From: Burkholderia sp. Ac-20379
Lineage (GTDB): Bacteria > Pseudomonadota > Gammaproteobacteria > Burkholderiales > Burkholderiaceae
NCBI RefSeq assembly: GCF_017104645.1
Contig: NZ_JAAGPF010000018.1
Span: 1-47,041 of the forward strand
DNA length: 47,041 bases
Direction: 5' to 3'
The translations under genes were made by a program, and so were the position numbers. Below the pieces are notes generated by a model. The model was not told where the DNA came from, made no database searches, and was given only the letters and a program-made list of their open reading frames with translations. This document shows, one piece after another, positions 8,991 to 17,326 of this stretch. Each line of letters begins with the position of its first letter. The first letter of the stretch is position 1.

Positions 8991-10478
8991 TCAATTTGCC
9001 GATTTGGGCAGATCCGCCACCAGGCGCAGGGAAATCGAGAGTTCGTCGAGCTGGAAGTGCGGACGCAGGAACGCGACCGAACGATACGAGCCCGGCTTGC
9101 CCGGAATTTCCGAGACCTGGACGGATGCTTCGCGCAGCGGGAACTGCGCTTTCTGTTCCTGAGACGCGTTATCGTCCAGCAGCACGTACTGGGAGATCCA
9201 GCGATTCAGGAAAGACTCTACGTTTTGCGCCGACGCGAAGCTGCCGATCTTGTCCCGCATCATCGCCTTGAGGTAGTGCGCAATGCGCGATACCGAGAAG
9301 ATGTACTGGAGCTGAGCGGACAGCACCGCATTCGCGTTGGCGCTGTCGGTGTTGTATTTCTTCGGTTTCTGCACCGACTGGGCCGCAAAGAACGCCGCGT
9401 AATCGGAGTTCTTGCAGTGAACCAGCGGGATGAAGCCGAGATCGCTCAGCTCCTTCTCGCGGCGGTCCGTGATGGCGATTTCGGTCGGGCACTTCAACGC
9501 GATTTCGCCATCGTCCGTCTTGAACGTGTGGGTGGGCAGATCCTCGACCAGGCCGCCGCCTTCCACGCCGCGGATCGCGGCGCACCAGCCGAAATCGTCG
9601 AACGCGGCCGTCAGGCGCGCCGCGAACGCCCAGGCGGCGTTGCACCAGAGGTACTTCGAGTGATCGGTGCCGTCCACGTCTTCCACGAAGTTGAAGCTCT
9701 CGGCGGTCTGGCCGTCCTTCGGATGGAACGGCAGGCGGCCCAGGAAGCGCGGCAGCGTGAGGCCGACGTAGCGCGAATCTTCCGAATCGCGGAACGACTT
9801 CCACTTCGCGTATTCGACCGTGTCGAACACCTTGCCGAGGTCGCGCGGCTTGCCCAGATCGGCGAACGATTCGAGGCCGATCAGCTCCGGCGCGGCCGAG
9901 GCGATGAACGGCGCGTGCGCGGCGGCGGCCACGTGCGACATCTGCTCGATGAAGTACATGTCTTCCGGCTGACGCGACACTTCGTAATCGCCGATCAGCG
10001 CGCCGAACGGCGCACCGCCGAACGTGCCGAATTCTTCTTCGTAGACCTTCTTGAACAGCGCGCTCTGGTCGAATTCCGTGGCGGCCTTGAAGTCGCGCAC
10101 GAGTTCGCGCTTCGGCGCGTGCAGCGCCTTGATCTTGATGGTCGCGCCGGTATTGCTTTCCGACACCAGATAGTCGAGCCCGCGCCAGGTGCCTTCGAGC
10201 TTCTGGAATTCCGGCGCATGCATGACCGCGCTCATCTGCGCGGAGATCAGCCGGTCGAGCTCCGCGACGCGCGCGTCGATGGTGGCCGACAGGTTGTCCG
10301 ACACGATCACCGTGCCGTCGAGCACCTGATGGACGAGCTCGCCGATCAGGTCCTTCGCGCGTGCATGTTCCGATTGCGATTTCGCAACCTTGCTCTTCTC
10401 GACGATGTCGTCGAGCAGCGAGGTTTCCGCGCCCTCGAGCGCGCCGGCCTGTTGGGCCGCAGCCGTTTGCTGATTCAT
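8991..10478 (-). CDS. tssC: T6SS sheath large subunit TssC (VipB)
   Basis: 495 aa, normal for TssC. With TssB it forms the contractile sheath around the Hcp tube. Recognisable are the N-terminal helical part with DLIGELVHQVLDGTVIVSDN, the segment KLEGTWRGLDYLVSE, the central EVSRQPEDMYFIEQMSHVA, and the C-terminal ISQYVLLDDNASQEQK. The ATG at 10478 lies 16 nt after the tssB stop. No disruption is seen. Confidence 0.97.
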   Translation of the reverse strand: MNQQTAAAQQAGALEGAETSLLDDIVEKSKVAKSQSEHARAKDLIGELVHQVLDGTVIVSDNLSATIDARVAELDRLISAQMSAVMHAPEFQKLEGTWRGLDYLVSESNTGATIKIKALHAPKRELVRDFKAATEFDQSALFKKVYEEEFGTFGGAPFGALIGDYEVSRQPEDMYFIEQMSHVAAAAHAPFIASAAPELIGLESFADLGKPRDLGKVFDTVEYAKWKSFRDSEDSRYVGLTLPRFLGRLPFHPKDGQTAESFNFVEDVDGTDHSKYLWCNAAWAFAARLTAAFDDFGWCAAIRGVEGGGLVEDLPTHTFKTDDGEIALKCPTEIAITDRREKELSDLGFIPLVHCKNSDYAAFFAAQSVQKPKKYNTDSANANAVLSAQLQYIFSVSRIAHYLKAMMRDKIGSFASAQNVESFLNRWISQYVLLDDNASQEQKAQFPLREASVQVSEIPGKPGSYRSVAFLRPHFQLDELSISLRLVADLPKSAN

Positions 10479-10494
10479 CTCGTAACCCCGTAGC

Positions 10495-11016
10495 TTATTC
10501 GCCGCCTTCCTGGCCGCCCTCGCCCGACTGCTTCGCGAGCGCCTGCAACTGCTGCGTGTTGCTGAGCACTTCGCTCAGCAGATCCTCGAGCTTGTCGTTG
10601 CCCGCCATCTTGTTGCGCAGGTCGGCCAGCTTCGAGCGCGCCTCGATCAGGCGGCGCAGCGGTTCGATTTGATTGACGACCTGATCCGGCGTGAAATCGT
10701 CGAGCGAGCGGAACTTCAGATCCACGGCGAACTTGCCGCCTTCCTCGCTGAGCTTGTTCTCGACCTGATAGGCCGCGCGCGGCTCGATCGCCTTCATGAC
10801 GTCGTCGAAGTTGTCGCGGTCGATGTTGACGAACTTGCGGTCGCGCAGCTTCGGCATCTCGACTTCGGATTGGCCGGCCAGATCGCCGACCACACCGACC
10901 ACGAACGGCAGTTCCTTCTGCTCGATCGCGTCGCCGCGTTCGACTTCGTAGGTCAGCTGCACACGGGGCGGCCGTACCTTTTGCAGGCGCTTCTGAATAC
11001 TTTCTCTTTTGGCCAT
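10495..11016 (-). CDS. tssB: T6SS sheath small subunit TssB (VipA)
   Basis: 173 aa. TssB pairs with TssC, and its C-terminal helix takes part in sheath assembly. The sequence shows the family start MAKRESIQKRLQKVRPPRVQ, the motif LPFVVGVVGDLAGQSE, and RKFVNIDRDNFDDVM. A GGGAG ribosome binding site lies just upstream of the ATG at 11016. It is second in the minus-strand unit, 36 nt after the TPR lipoprotein and 16 nt before tssC. Confidence 0.97.
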   Translation of the reverse strand: MAKRESIQKRLQKVRPPRVQLTYEVERGDAIEQKELPFVVGVVGDLAGQSEVEMPKLRDRKFVNIDRDNFDDVMKAIEPRAAYQVENKLSEEGGKFAVDLKFRSLDDFTPDQVVNQIEPLRRLIEARSKLADLRNKMAGNDKLEDLLSEVLSNTQQLQALAKQSGEGGQEGGE

Positions 11017-11052
11017 GACGGCTCCCGATAGCGTGTGGTGGTGGGTGCGCGC

Positions 11053-11691
11053 TTAACGCAGCGCGCCGAACGGATCCGCGCCGCTCTTGGCCGGCGCTGC
11101 CGGCGCGGCTGCGGCCGGCTTGGCCGCTTCCGGCGCGGCGGCGGCCGGTGCGGCTTCGTGCGCGGCGCGCTTGCGGTAGATCTTGCGGCGCTTGACGACC
11201 GGCTTCTGGGCTTGCTGCTCGGGTGCGAACAGCGCGTCCTCGCCGAGCGAATCGCGAAGCTGCTTGGCCAGCACCAGCGCATCGGCGTGCGCGTCGCCGG
11301 CCAGCGATGCGTCCTGACGCAGCTCGGCCAGCGATTCCGTGGCGATGCGCAGGCCCGACACGGCCAGCACGCTCTTCGACTGGCGATCGGTGTTGTCGCG
11401 TTGCAGGGCTTCCTGCGCCGCCACGATCGCCTGGCCATAATGGCCCTGCTGGAACTGGATCTGGGCGATCCGCGCCCACGGCTCTTCGCGCGTCGGGTCG
11501 GCCTTCGCCAGTTGCTGGTACAGACCGATCGCCTTGTCCTGATCCCCGGCCTTCGCGACGGTATCCGCATCGTCGAGCTGCTTGTTGAATGCTTCGGGCG
11601 TCGGCGGCGCCGGCGGCTGCGTTGCACAGCCTGCGACCACGGCGCATGCCATTACTACTGCGGAAAATTTTGCGAACAGTCGGTCTTTCAT
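11053..11691 (-). CDS. TPR-repeat outer-membrane lipoprotein, first gene of the tssB-tssA unit
   Basis: 212 aa from the ATG at 11691. The start was chosen because it gives a clean lipoprotein signal: MKDRLFAK, a hydrophobic stretch, and lipobox VAGC with Cys22. The residue after Cys is Ala, which favours outer-membrane sorting. Residues about 33-110 carry at least two tetratricopeptide repeats (AGDQDKAIGLYQQLAKADP and QGHYGQAIVAAQEALQRD). A basic patch KRRKIYRKR follows, then an Ala/Pro-rich tail. It is distinct from TssJ, which lies on the other strand. It may be an accessory membrane or scaffold factor of this T6SS class; from memory such genes are called tagM in some Burkholderia work, but I am not certain enough to use the name. 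Confidence 0.85.
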   Translation of the reverse strand: MKDRLFAKFSAVVMACAVVAGCATQPPAPPTPEAFNKQLDDADTVAKAGDQDKAIGLYQQLAKADPTREEPWARIAQIQFQQGHYGQAIVAAQEALQRDNTDRQSKSVLAVSGLRIATESLAELRQDASLAGDAHADALVLAKQLRDSLGEDALFAPEQQAQKPVVKRRKIYRKRAAHEAAPAAAAPEAAKPAAAAPAAPAKSGADPFGALR

Positions 11692-11761
11692 CGTTTTATC
11701 ACCGGCGCGGAGTTTTAAATCGTTGAGTTTCAGTGTTTTGCTTTGCAGCGAGTGCGCGGGT

Positions 11762-11790
11762 ATAGTACCGATCAATTTTTCATAATTCAA
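11762..11790 (-). promoter_or_regulatory. Candidate sigma-70 promoter for the tssB-tssA unit
   Basis: Read on the minus strand: TTGAAT (-35, 11790-11785), a 17-nt spacer, then TACTAT (-10, 11767-11762). Expected transcription start is near 11755, giving a leader of about 64 nt before the TPR lipoprotein ATG. Both hexamers match consensus at four of six positions. Confidence 0.5.
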
Positions 11791-11890
11791 TCTCCAGTGC
11801 ATCGAGATTCGATTTAAACGACCGAAACATCGCGCCGGGCGCGGCTTTACACAATCCGGGCAACTTGGGGGATCGCAATATAATTGGCAA

Positions 11891-11914
11891 CATTTACTTG
11901 AATATCCGTAAATG
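11891..11914. promoter_or_regulatory. Inverted repeat, possible operator, in the T6SS control region
   Basis: CATTTAC (11891-11897) and GTAAATG (11908-11914) are perfect 7-bp inverted repeats separated by TTGAATATCC. The dyad lies roughly midway between the two divergent operons, just upstream of a second, AT-only dyad. The shape suits a dimeric regulator; which one cannot be told from sequence. Confidence 0.45.
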
Positions 11915-12065
11915 CGACGAAATTGAAGAAAAAATTTCCGATTGAATGAGGCGACCTAGCAGAAGTGCCAGTAACTGGGACTTGCAAGCCGTCTTTGCCC
12001 GATAAAACCCGCGCCACGCCAGGCATTTCTGACAGGAAACGACCGACCGTCGTCCTTGATTCACG

Positions 12066-12683
12066 ATGATTTCGTCTTTGTCCCGATTCGCGCTGCCATT
12101 GATGGCCTGCGCCCTTCTCGCAGGCTGCGCGGCGGCCGTTCCGCTGCTCGGCTCGGCCGGCAGCGCCGCGATGCAGATGGTCGGCATCGGCAAGCCCGAC
12201 GTGCCCGACTCGCAGAAGCCGCCGCGCAATTTAGGCATTACCCTCTACGCCGCGCCGAATCTGAACGCCGCCACCGACAACAAGCCGCTGGCGCTGGTGG
12301 TGCGGCTCTACACGCTGAAGGATCCGACCACGTTCCAGCAGGCGCCGTTCGATGCGTTCACCGATCCGACCAAGGAAAAGGCGGCGCTCGGCGCCGACCT
12401 GCTGAGCGTGCGCGAAGTGACGCTGATCCCCGGTCAGCATTACACGGCAACGGAAAAAGTTTCTCGCGAGGCGCAGGCATTCGGCATCGTCGCGCTATTC
12501 CGCAGCCCCGCGATGCAGCGCTGGAAACTGGCGTTCGATCCAGCGAAATCGGAGAAATCCGGCATAATCATCGGCCTGCACAATTGCGCGATGACCGTAA
12601 CCGGCGGCACCGTGATCGCCTCGCAACAAGGCCTGCCCGCACAGCAACTGAATATGCTGTCGTCGGTCAGTTGCGGTAATTAG
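12066..12683 (+). CDS. tssJ: T6SS outer-membrane lipoprotein TssJ (VasD/SciN family)
   Basis: 205 aa with a lipoprotein signal whose lipobox LAGC places the lipid on Cys21. TssJ is anchored in the outer membrane and binds periplasmic TssM in the TssJLM membrane complex. The transthyretin-like core begins near NLGITLYAAPNLN and includes LALVVRLYTLKD and FGIVALFRSP, typical for VasD proteins. It is the first gene of the plus-strand unit; tssK follows after 101 nt. The ribosome binding site is poor, with only a distant AGGA. Confidence 0.93.
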   Translation: MISSLSRFALPLMACALLAGCAAAVPLLGSAGSAAMQMVGIGKPDVPDSQKPPRNLGITLYAAPNLNAATDNKPLALVVRLYTLKDPTTFQQAPFDAFTDPTKEKAALGADLLSVREVTLIPGQHYTATEKVSREAQAFGIVALFRSPAMQRWKLAFDPAKSEKSGIIIGLHNCAMTVTGGTVIASQQGLPAQQLNMLSSVSCGN

Positions 12684-12784
12684 CGATTCGGTAACGTTTT
12701 CAAGTCAATTAACAAAGTTTGACGACCATATGAATCGGGGTGCGATTATGCCAAGCCGCATCCCAATCACATACAAGGTTTGAC

Positions 12785-14131
12785 ATGAGTTATTCGGCCA
12801 AGGTGCTATGGGGTGAAGGCCTGTTTTTGCGGCCTCAGCACTTTCAGCGGCAGGACGCGTATCACGAGGCCCGCCTGTTCGAATCGATCCAGGCGATCCA
12901 GCCATATAACTGGGGCCTGCGTTCGCTGAAACTCGACCGCGACGCGATCAGCAGCAACGTGCTGCGATTGTCCGAGCTGTCGCTGATCTTCCCCGACGGC
13001 GCGCTGTATTCCGCGCCGCAGGCCGACCTGCTGCCGCGCCCCGTCGCGCTCGACACGCTGCCCGAAGGCATCAACGAATTCACGTTCTACCTGGCGCTGC
13101 ATCCGCTGCGCGAAGCCGGCTCGAACTACGTCGAGGACGCCGATGCCGGCTTCTCGAGCCGCTTCTTGAGCGAGAACGGCCCGATCGCCGACCAGTTCAC
13201 CGATGCGGCCGAAGCCGACATCGCGTTCCTGAAAACCCACGTCAAGCTGATCGCGCACAGCGAGCCGCGCGATCAACTGCTCGCGATTCCGCTGGTGCGC
13301 GTGCGGCGCACGGCCACCTCGGGCTTCGAGTTCGACGATTCGTTCGTGCCGCCGTGCCTCGCGATCGAGGCGTCGGGCGTGCTGATGCAGCGGCTGCGTC
13401 AACTGATCGACGCGCTGCAGGCCAAGGTCAACGCGCTGTACGGCTTCCATCGCGAGCCGACCAAGAACATCATCGAGTTCCGCTCGGGCGACATCGCCTC
13501 GTTCTGGCTGCTGCACACGGCCAACGCCGCGTTCGCCTCGCTCGCGCATCTCTACCAGCATTCGGCGCTGCATCCCGAGCGGCTGTTCCAGGAGCTGCTG
13601 CGCCTGGCCGGCCAGCTGATGACGTTCTCGAAGGGCTACGCGCTGGCCGATCTGCCGGCCTATCGCCACGACGATCCGGGCCCGCCGTTCGCGCGCCTCG
13701 ACACGATGCTGCGCGAGCTGCTCGAAACCGTGATCTCCACGCGCTACTTCGCGATCACGCTCGAGGAAGTGCGGCCGTCGTTCCATATCGGCCGCCTCGA
13801 TTCGGGCAAGATCGACGACAAGACCGAGTTCTACCTGGCCGTGTCGGCCGACATGCCGTCGGTCGAGCTGGTGGACGCGGTGCCGGCGCGCTTCAAGGTG
13901 GGCGCGCCCGACGACGTCGACAAACTGGTGCTGTCCGCGATGCCGGGCGTGCGCCTGTCGTACACCCCGCAGGTGCCGCCCGCGATTCCGGTGCGCCCGG
14001 GCGCCTGCTATTTCGCGCTCGACGCACGCAGCCCGCTCTATGAGCGGATGCTGCAATCGCAATCCGCGATGATCTACGCGCCCTCGGGCATCAACGACCT
14101 CAAATTCGAACTGATCGCGGTCACCTCATGA
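12785..14131 (+). CDS. tssK: T6SS baseplate-membrane adaptor TssK (ImpJ/VasE family)
   Basis: 448 aa from the ATG at 12785. This start was chosen over the one 45 nt upstream because TssK proteins begin with a motif like MSYSAKVLWGEGLFLRPQHFQ and an AAGG site precedes it. TssK trimers link the TssF-TssG wedge to the cytoplasmic part of TssL/TssM. The N-terminal shoulder is about residues 1-170, a helical neck 200-310, and the C-terminal head (about 320-448) ends NDLKFELIAVTS. The stop overlaps the tssL start as ATGA. Confidence 0.96.
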   Translation: MSYSAKVLWGEGLFLRPQHFQRQDAYHEARLFESIQAIQPYNWGLRSLKLDRDAISSNVLRLSELSLIFPDGALYSAPQADLLPRPVALDTLPEGINEFTFYLALHPLREAGSNYVEDADAGFSSRFLSENGPIADQFTDAAEADIAFLKTHVKLIAHSEPRDQLLAIPLVRVRRTATSGFEFDDSFVPPCLAIEASGVLMQRLRQLIDALQAKVNALYGFHREPTKNIIEFRSGDIASFWLLHTANAAFASLAHLYQHSALHPERLFQELLRLAGQLMTFSKGYALADLPAYRHDDPGPPFARLDTMLRELLETVISTRYFAITLEEVRPSFHIGRLDSGKIDDKTEFYLAVSADMPSVELVDAVPARFKVGAPDDVDKLVLSAMPGVRLSYTPQVPPAIPVRPGACYFALDARSPLYERMLQSQSAMIYAPSGINDLKFELIAVTS

Positions 14132-14913
14132 GCTACGCGCCCTCCCTGTTCGGCGGCAACACGCCGCCCCCCGCGCCGCATTCGGCATCCTCGACCGACG
14201 CCAGCTTCCAGGCGCGCTCGCTGCTCGATCTGCTCTACGACGGCTTCTTCATGATGTTCCTGCTGAAGAACGGCCGCGAGCCGGGCGAGGCGAACGAATT
14301 CCGCACGCGGATCCAGGAATTCCTGGCCGATTTCGAGCGCGGCGCGAAGAAGCTGAACGCCGGCGCGGACGACGTGTACGCCGCCAAGTTCGCGTTCTGC
14401 GCGGCGATCGACGAGGCCGTGCTGTCGTCGCAGTTCAAGGTGCGCGCCGAATGGGAGCGCCGCCCGCTGCAGCTCGTGCTGTTCGGCGAGCAACTGGCCG
14501 GCGAGAAGTTCTTTCAGTATCTGGAGGAATGCCGCGCGCACGGCGCGGCGCGGCTGCAGTCGCTGGAGGTGTTCCACATGTGCCTGCTGCTCGGCTTCCA
14601 GGGCAAGTACCTGCTCGAAGGGCCGGAGAAGCTCGCTTATCTGACGGCACGGATCGGCGACGAGATCTCGCAGATCAAGGGCAAGCGCGCGCCGTTCGCG
14701 CCGCACTGGCCGCTGCCGGACCAGATCGCGCACCGCCTCAAGCGCGAGGTGCCGCTGTGGTCGATCGGCGCGGTGTTCGCGCTGGTGGGGCTGCTGGCCT
14801 TCATCGGCCTGAACGCCTACCTGCGCGATCACACGTTGAAGGCGCTCGCGCCGTATTCGCAGATCATCAAGGTCGGCCCGGAATCGGCCAACCTGACGAT
14901 CTCGCTGCCGTAA
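14128..14913 (+). CDS. tssL: T6SS inner-membrane protein TssL (DotU/IcmH family)
   Basis: 261 aa. TssL binds TssM and TssK and forms the cytoplasmic face of the membrane complex. The DotU domain covers about residues 25-200 (LLDLLYDGFFMMFLLKNG, then AIDEAVLSSQFKVRAEW). A single C-terminal membrane segment lies at about 211-232 (WSIGAVFALVGLLAFIG) with a short periplasmic tail of about 29 residues. There is no OmpA/peptidoglycan-binding extension, so this is the short type of TssL. It overlaps tssK by 4 nt. The next gene is convergent, 31 nt away. Confidence 0.95.
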   Translation: MSYAPSLFGGNTPPPAPHSASSTDASFQARSLLDLLYDGFFMMFLLKNGREPGEANEFRTRIQEFLADFERGAKKLNAGADDVYAAKFAFCAAIDEAVLSSQFKVRAEWERRPLQLVLFGEQLAGEKFFQYLEECRAHGAARLQSLEVFHMCLLLGFQGKYLLEGPEKLAYLTARIGDEISQIKGKRAPFAPHWPLPDQIAHRLKREVPLWSIGAVFALVGLLAFIGLNAYLRDHTLKALAPYSQIIKVGPESANLTISLP

Positions 14914-14944
14914 CGCCTGGCTTGGGCGCGGGGCTGGCCGCGGG

Positions 14945-16150
14945 TCAGTCCTGCCGCACCAGCGTCAGCGCCGGCGTGGGCGCCGCGGCCGCCGGCAAGC
15001 GGCCGCCGTGCATGCACACCCGGTTGCGGCCCGTCACCTTCGCGTCGTACAGCGCCTGATCGGCGCGGCCGGCCAGTTGCTCCAGCGTTTCGCCGGGCTG
15101 CCGGCTCGCCACCCCGCCGCTCGTGCGGTACGAACACAGGCCGCTCGCCGTCGCCACCTCGTGACGGCTCACTTCGTCGCGCAGCCGTTCGGCGATCCGG
15201 TAGGCGTCGACCATCGTCGTGTTCGGCAGCAGGATCGCGAATTCCTCTCCCCCGAGCCGCCCCAGCGCATCGCCGCCGCGCAGCCGGTTGCGCATCAGAT
15301 CGGTGAATTCGCGCAGCACGCAATCGCCGCCCGCGTGGCCGTAGGTGTCGTTGATCGCCTTGAAGTGATCGAGATCGACCAGCAACAGCGACAGCGGCGT
15401 GCCGTTGCGGTCGGCCTCCTCGACACGGGCGCGCGCCACGAACTCGAAGCGCTGCCGCGACAGCGCGCCCGTCAGGAAATCGTGATCGATCACGCGCCGC
15501 GCCTCGCGCTGCAGCGAATCGTGCACGAGCAGGATCGCGCACATCGTCATCACCGGCATGATCGCCGCGCCGATGCAGAGCAGGATCACGTTGACCGAGG
15601 TGCTCAGCATCGTCACGCTCGACGGGCCGGGCAGCGTCACGAAATGGATGCCGCGCGCAAGCTGGCTCAGCGCGAACGCGATCGCCAGCGTGGCGGTGGC
15701 GAAATAGGGATAGCGCGACTGGCCGGCGCGGCGGCGAACGATCACCGCCGCGGCGATCGCGATGCAAACGCCGGCGGTAAACACCGTGGAAATCGCGACG
15801 CGCATCGGAATGCTGTCGACCGCATAGCGCCAGTAGGTCAGCGCCGGCAACGTGAGCGCCACCGGCACGGCCAGCCAGAGCCAGCGCACCGGCAGCCGCA
15901 GGAAGCGCGCGAAGCCGGCGTAGAGCATCACGCCCGACAGCACCCACATGCCGTTGGCCACCACCACCGACATCAGATCGGGCACCAGCCCGCGCGCCAG
16001 CACCAGCGCCAGCGAGGCCGACAGCAGCAGGTTCGCGCCGAACCACTCGCGCACGCCGTTCGCCTGGGTGCGAATCAGCGAGCCGAGCAGGACGAGCATC
16101 AGCAGCCCGAACAGCGCGGTAGTGGCCAGAGCGACGGTGACGGCAGACAT
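14945..16150 (-). CDS. Membrane diguanylate cyclase (GGDEF domain)
   Basis: 401 aa from the ATG at 16150, chosen because it opens directly into the first membrane helix (MSAVTVALATTALFGLLMLV). About six hydrophobic segments fill residues 1-215 and probably form a sensor without a recognisable named fold. The C-terminal GGDEF domain has active-site motif GGEEF (300-304) and an intact inhibitory I-site RGGD (291-294), five residues upstream as usual. It therefore probably makes cyclic di-GMP and is feedback-inhibited. The start DFLTGALSRQRFE is a normal GGDEF entry. It lies tail-to-tail with tssL, and its own leader holds a 9-bp hairpin. A link to T6SS is suggested only by proximity. Confidence 0.9.
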   Translation of the reverse strand: MSAVTVALATTALFGLLMLVLLGSLIRTQANGVREWFGANLLLSASLALVLARGLVPDLMSVVVANGMWVLSGVMLYAGFARFLRLPVRWLWLAVPVALTLPALTYWRYAVDSIPMRVAISTVFTAGVCIAIAAAVIVRRRAGQSRYPYFATATLAIAFALSQLARGIHFVTLPGPSSVTMLSTSVNVILLCIGAAIMPVMTMCAILLVHDSLQREARRVIDHDFLTGALSRQRFEFVARARVEEADRNGTPLSLLLVDLDHFKAINDTYGHAGGDCVLREFTDLMRNRLRGGDALGRLGGEEFAILLPNTTMVDAYRIAERLRDEVSRHEVATASGLCSYRTSGGVASRQPGETLEQLAGRADQALYDAKVTGRNRVCMHGGRLPAAAAPTPALTLVRQD

Positions 16151-16506
16151 GACTGGGGCGTGGATTCTGCGCGTCGCATGGAGCTCGCGACGCGCATGCG
16201 TTTCAACAGGCGTAGTTCGGAATTTAGCAGTTCCGGAAAAAGCAAAATGTGAAATAGGATGGCGGACGCATTGCCGGCGACAGCCGTCAAGCAAAAGAGC
16301 CTTCACATCGATCTGGAACGGAATTCGAATCGGCGCGCGTGGTGCGCATGCGATGGATATGTAAACGTTTAATCAAGCGGACGTTTGAAACGCATCCGCC
16401 GTTCCATCGCATGAGGTGCGGCGCATTCTCCTGAAAAATCGCGGCGGGGGCAATACGTCAATACGCCCATACTGAAATGCACCCCGCGCAATCGCGCCGC
16501 GAGCGC
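16151..16506. other. Gene-free region upstream of the GGDEF gene
   Basis: 356 bp between the GGDEF gene and the YiaA/B gene. It contains a 9-bp perfect hairpin (16169-16177 with 16187-16195, 9-nt loop) just upstream of the GGDEF start and moderately AT-rich patches around 16220-16260 and 16360-16380. I see no convincing promoter hexamer pair, RNA gene or ORF, and no clear terminator for the YiaA/B gene. Confidence 0.5.
16169..16195 (-). other. Leader hairpin before the GGDEF gene
   Basis: GCGCGTCGC and its exact complement GCGACGCGC flank a 9-nt loop, ending 19 nt before the GGDEF ATG. In mRNA it would fold into a stable stem close to the ribosome entry site. It has no T run. It does not resemble a GEMM-type riboswitch. 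Confidence 0.45.
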
Positions 16507-16950
16507 TTATTCCTGGAACGGCGCGGACGGCTCGGCGTCGCGGGAATCGGGGCGCGCGGCCTGGATGTCGCGCGTGTTCTTCTGCACGGCGATCGCGCCG
16601 AACAGCGACAGCAGGAACGCCATGCCGTAGAAGCCCTTCTCGCTCAGCGCCAGCGTGGCGTTGAACAGGCCGACCGCCAGCAGCAGCACGGCCAGCAGCG
16701 TCGAGAACCAGCACAGGCCGTAGTAGATGCCCGTGACCGGCAGCCCCTCGACGCGATCGCGCACGCTCTTCTGCAGCGATACCGCGGCGAACAGGCCGAA
16801 CATCAGCACCGTGAAGTAGTAGCCCTTCTCGTTGAGCTGCATGCCCGCGTTCCAGAGCCCGAGCAGGTAGGCGACGATGCCGGCCAGCAAGGCGGCCCAC
16901 GAGGCGGCGACGAAGGCGAAGGACGGTTGCTGCGGAGCGGTTTGATTCAT
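16507..16950 (-). CDS. YiaA/YiaB-family inner-membrane protein
   Basis: 147 aa from the ATG at 16950, preceded by AAAGGAAT at good spacing. The sequence shows four hydrophobic segments arranged as two similar halves: [39 protein letters not shown] and later [15 protein letters not shown] with FGAIAVQK. This internal duplication is the YiaA/YiaB (YiaAB two-helix) signature. Biochemical function is unknown in the family. It is a single-gene unit on the minus strand, with a candidate promoter at 17055-17082. Confidence 0.85.
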   Translation of the reverse strand: MNQTAPQQPSFAFVAASWAALLAGIVAYLLGLWNAGMQLNEKGYYFTVLMFGLFAAVSLQKSVRDRVEGLPVTGIYYGLCWFSTLLAVLLLAVGLFNATLALSEKGFYGMAFLLSLFGAIAVQKNTRDIQAARPDSRDAEPSAPFQE

Positions 16951-17054
16951 CGGTCGGTATTCCTTTGTTATTGAAGCGCGGCGGCGGAAATGTCCGGCGC
17001 CTCGCGGCAGTCGGGTGGATCGGGTTGCGAGCCGTCGCGGCAAACCAGGCGCCA

Positions 17055-17082
17055 ATGGTAATCAAAATCCGGGAAAAGGCAA
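17055..17082 (-). promoter_or_regulatory. Candidate promoter for the YiaA/B gene
   Basis: On the minus strand TTGCCT (17082-17077), a 16-nt spacer and TACCAT (17060-17055). The predicted leader is about 100 nt. Matches to consensus are moderate. Confidence 0.35.
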
Positions 17083-17236
17083 TCGTTTGAATCCGGATAA
17101 TCGAACCGAGATCATTTCAATCGTGGACTCAATGCCATAAAGCCGGGTTAATTCCATTTAACAAACCTGCCAAAACGAATTCGGCATACGGCGCATTCTT
17201 CAAGCGGGTAAGGCGTTTTACAGGGCCAAGCGGCAA

Positions 17237-17266
17237 GAAAATCAAAATGAATGCCGGCGCCGGCAT
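17237..17266 (-). terminator. Possible terminator of the ter operon
   Basis: The perfect palindrome ATGCCGGC/GCCGGCAT (17251-17266) can form a 6-bp stem with a GCGC loop. On the minus strand it is followed by TCATTTTGATTTTC, a broken T tract. It lies about 60 nt past the last ter gene. Weaker than a textbook terminator. Confidence 0.4.
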
Positions 17267-17326
17267 CGGGAAACGCCGCAATGCCGGACGGACCAGGCAG
17301 ATTGCCGGCCGTCCGCCACAACGGAA

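Larger units (their letters stand above)
11692..12065. other. Divergent T6SS control region
   Basis: A 374-bp gene-free stretch between the two T6SS transcripts, clearly richer in A/T than its surroundings. It holds a candidate minus-strand promoter (11762-11790), a TATAAT at 11879-11884 with no convincing -35 on the plus strand, an inverted repeat CATTTAC-N10-GTAAATG at 11891-11914, and a second dyad GAAATT-N8-AATTTC at 11919-11938. AT-rich islands upstream of secretion genes are often bound by H-NS-type silencers; that is inference here. I found no sigma-54 promoter and no coding sequence. Confidence 0.7.
16951..17326. other. Gene-free region between the ter operon and the YiaA/B gene
   Basis: 376 bp, with an AT-rich section (about 17060-17180). 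It holds a candidate promoter for the YiaA/B gene and, nearer the ter operon, a 16-bp perfect palindrome followed by a T-rich stretch that may terminate the ter transcript. No ORF with recognisable content was seen on either strand. Confidence 0.55.

Noticed and set aside
11941-12000. Possible sigma-54 promoter near GTGCCAGTAACTGG
   Set aside because: On neither strand are the GG and GC dinucleotides spaced 10 nt apart as sigma-54 needs.
1-14913. T6SS effector/immunity pair
   Set aside because: Every gene in this part is a structural or accessory T6SS component; no VgrG, PAAR, toxin or immunity-like gene is present and Hcp has no extension.
15008-16252. 414-codon plus-strand frame opposite the GGDEF gene
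   Set aside because: Low-complexity His/Arg/Gln-rich shadow of a clear GGDEF protein.
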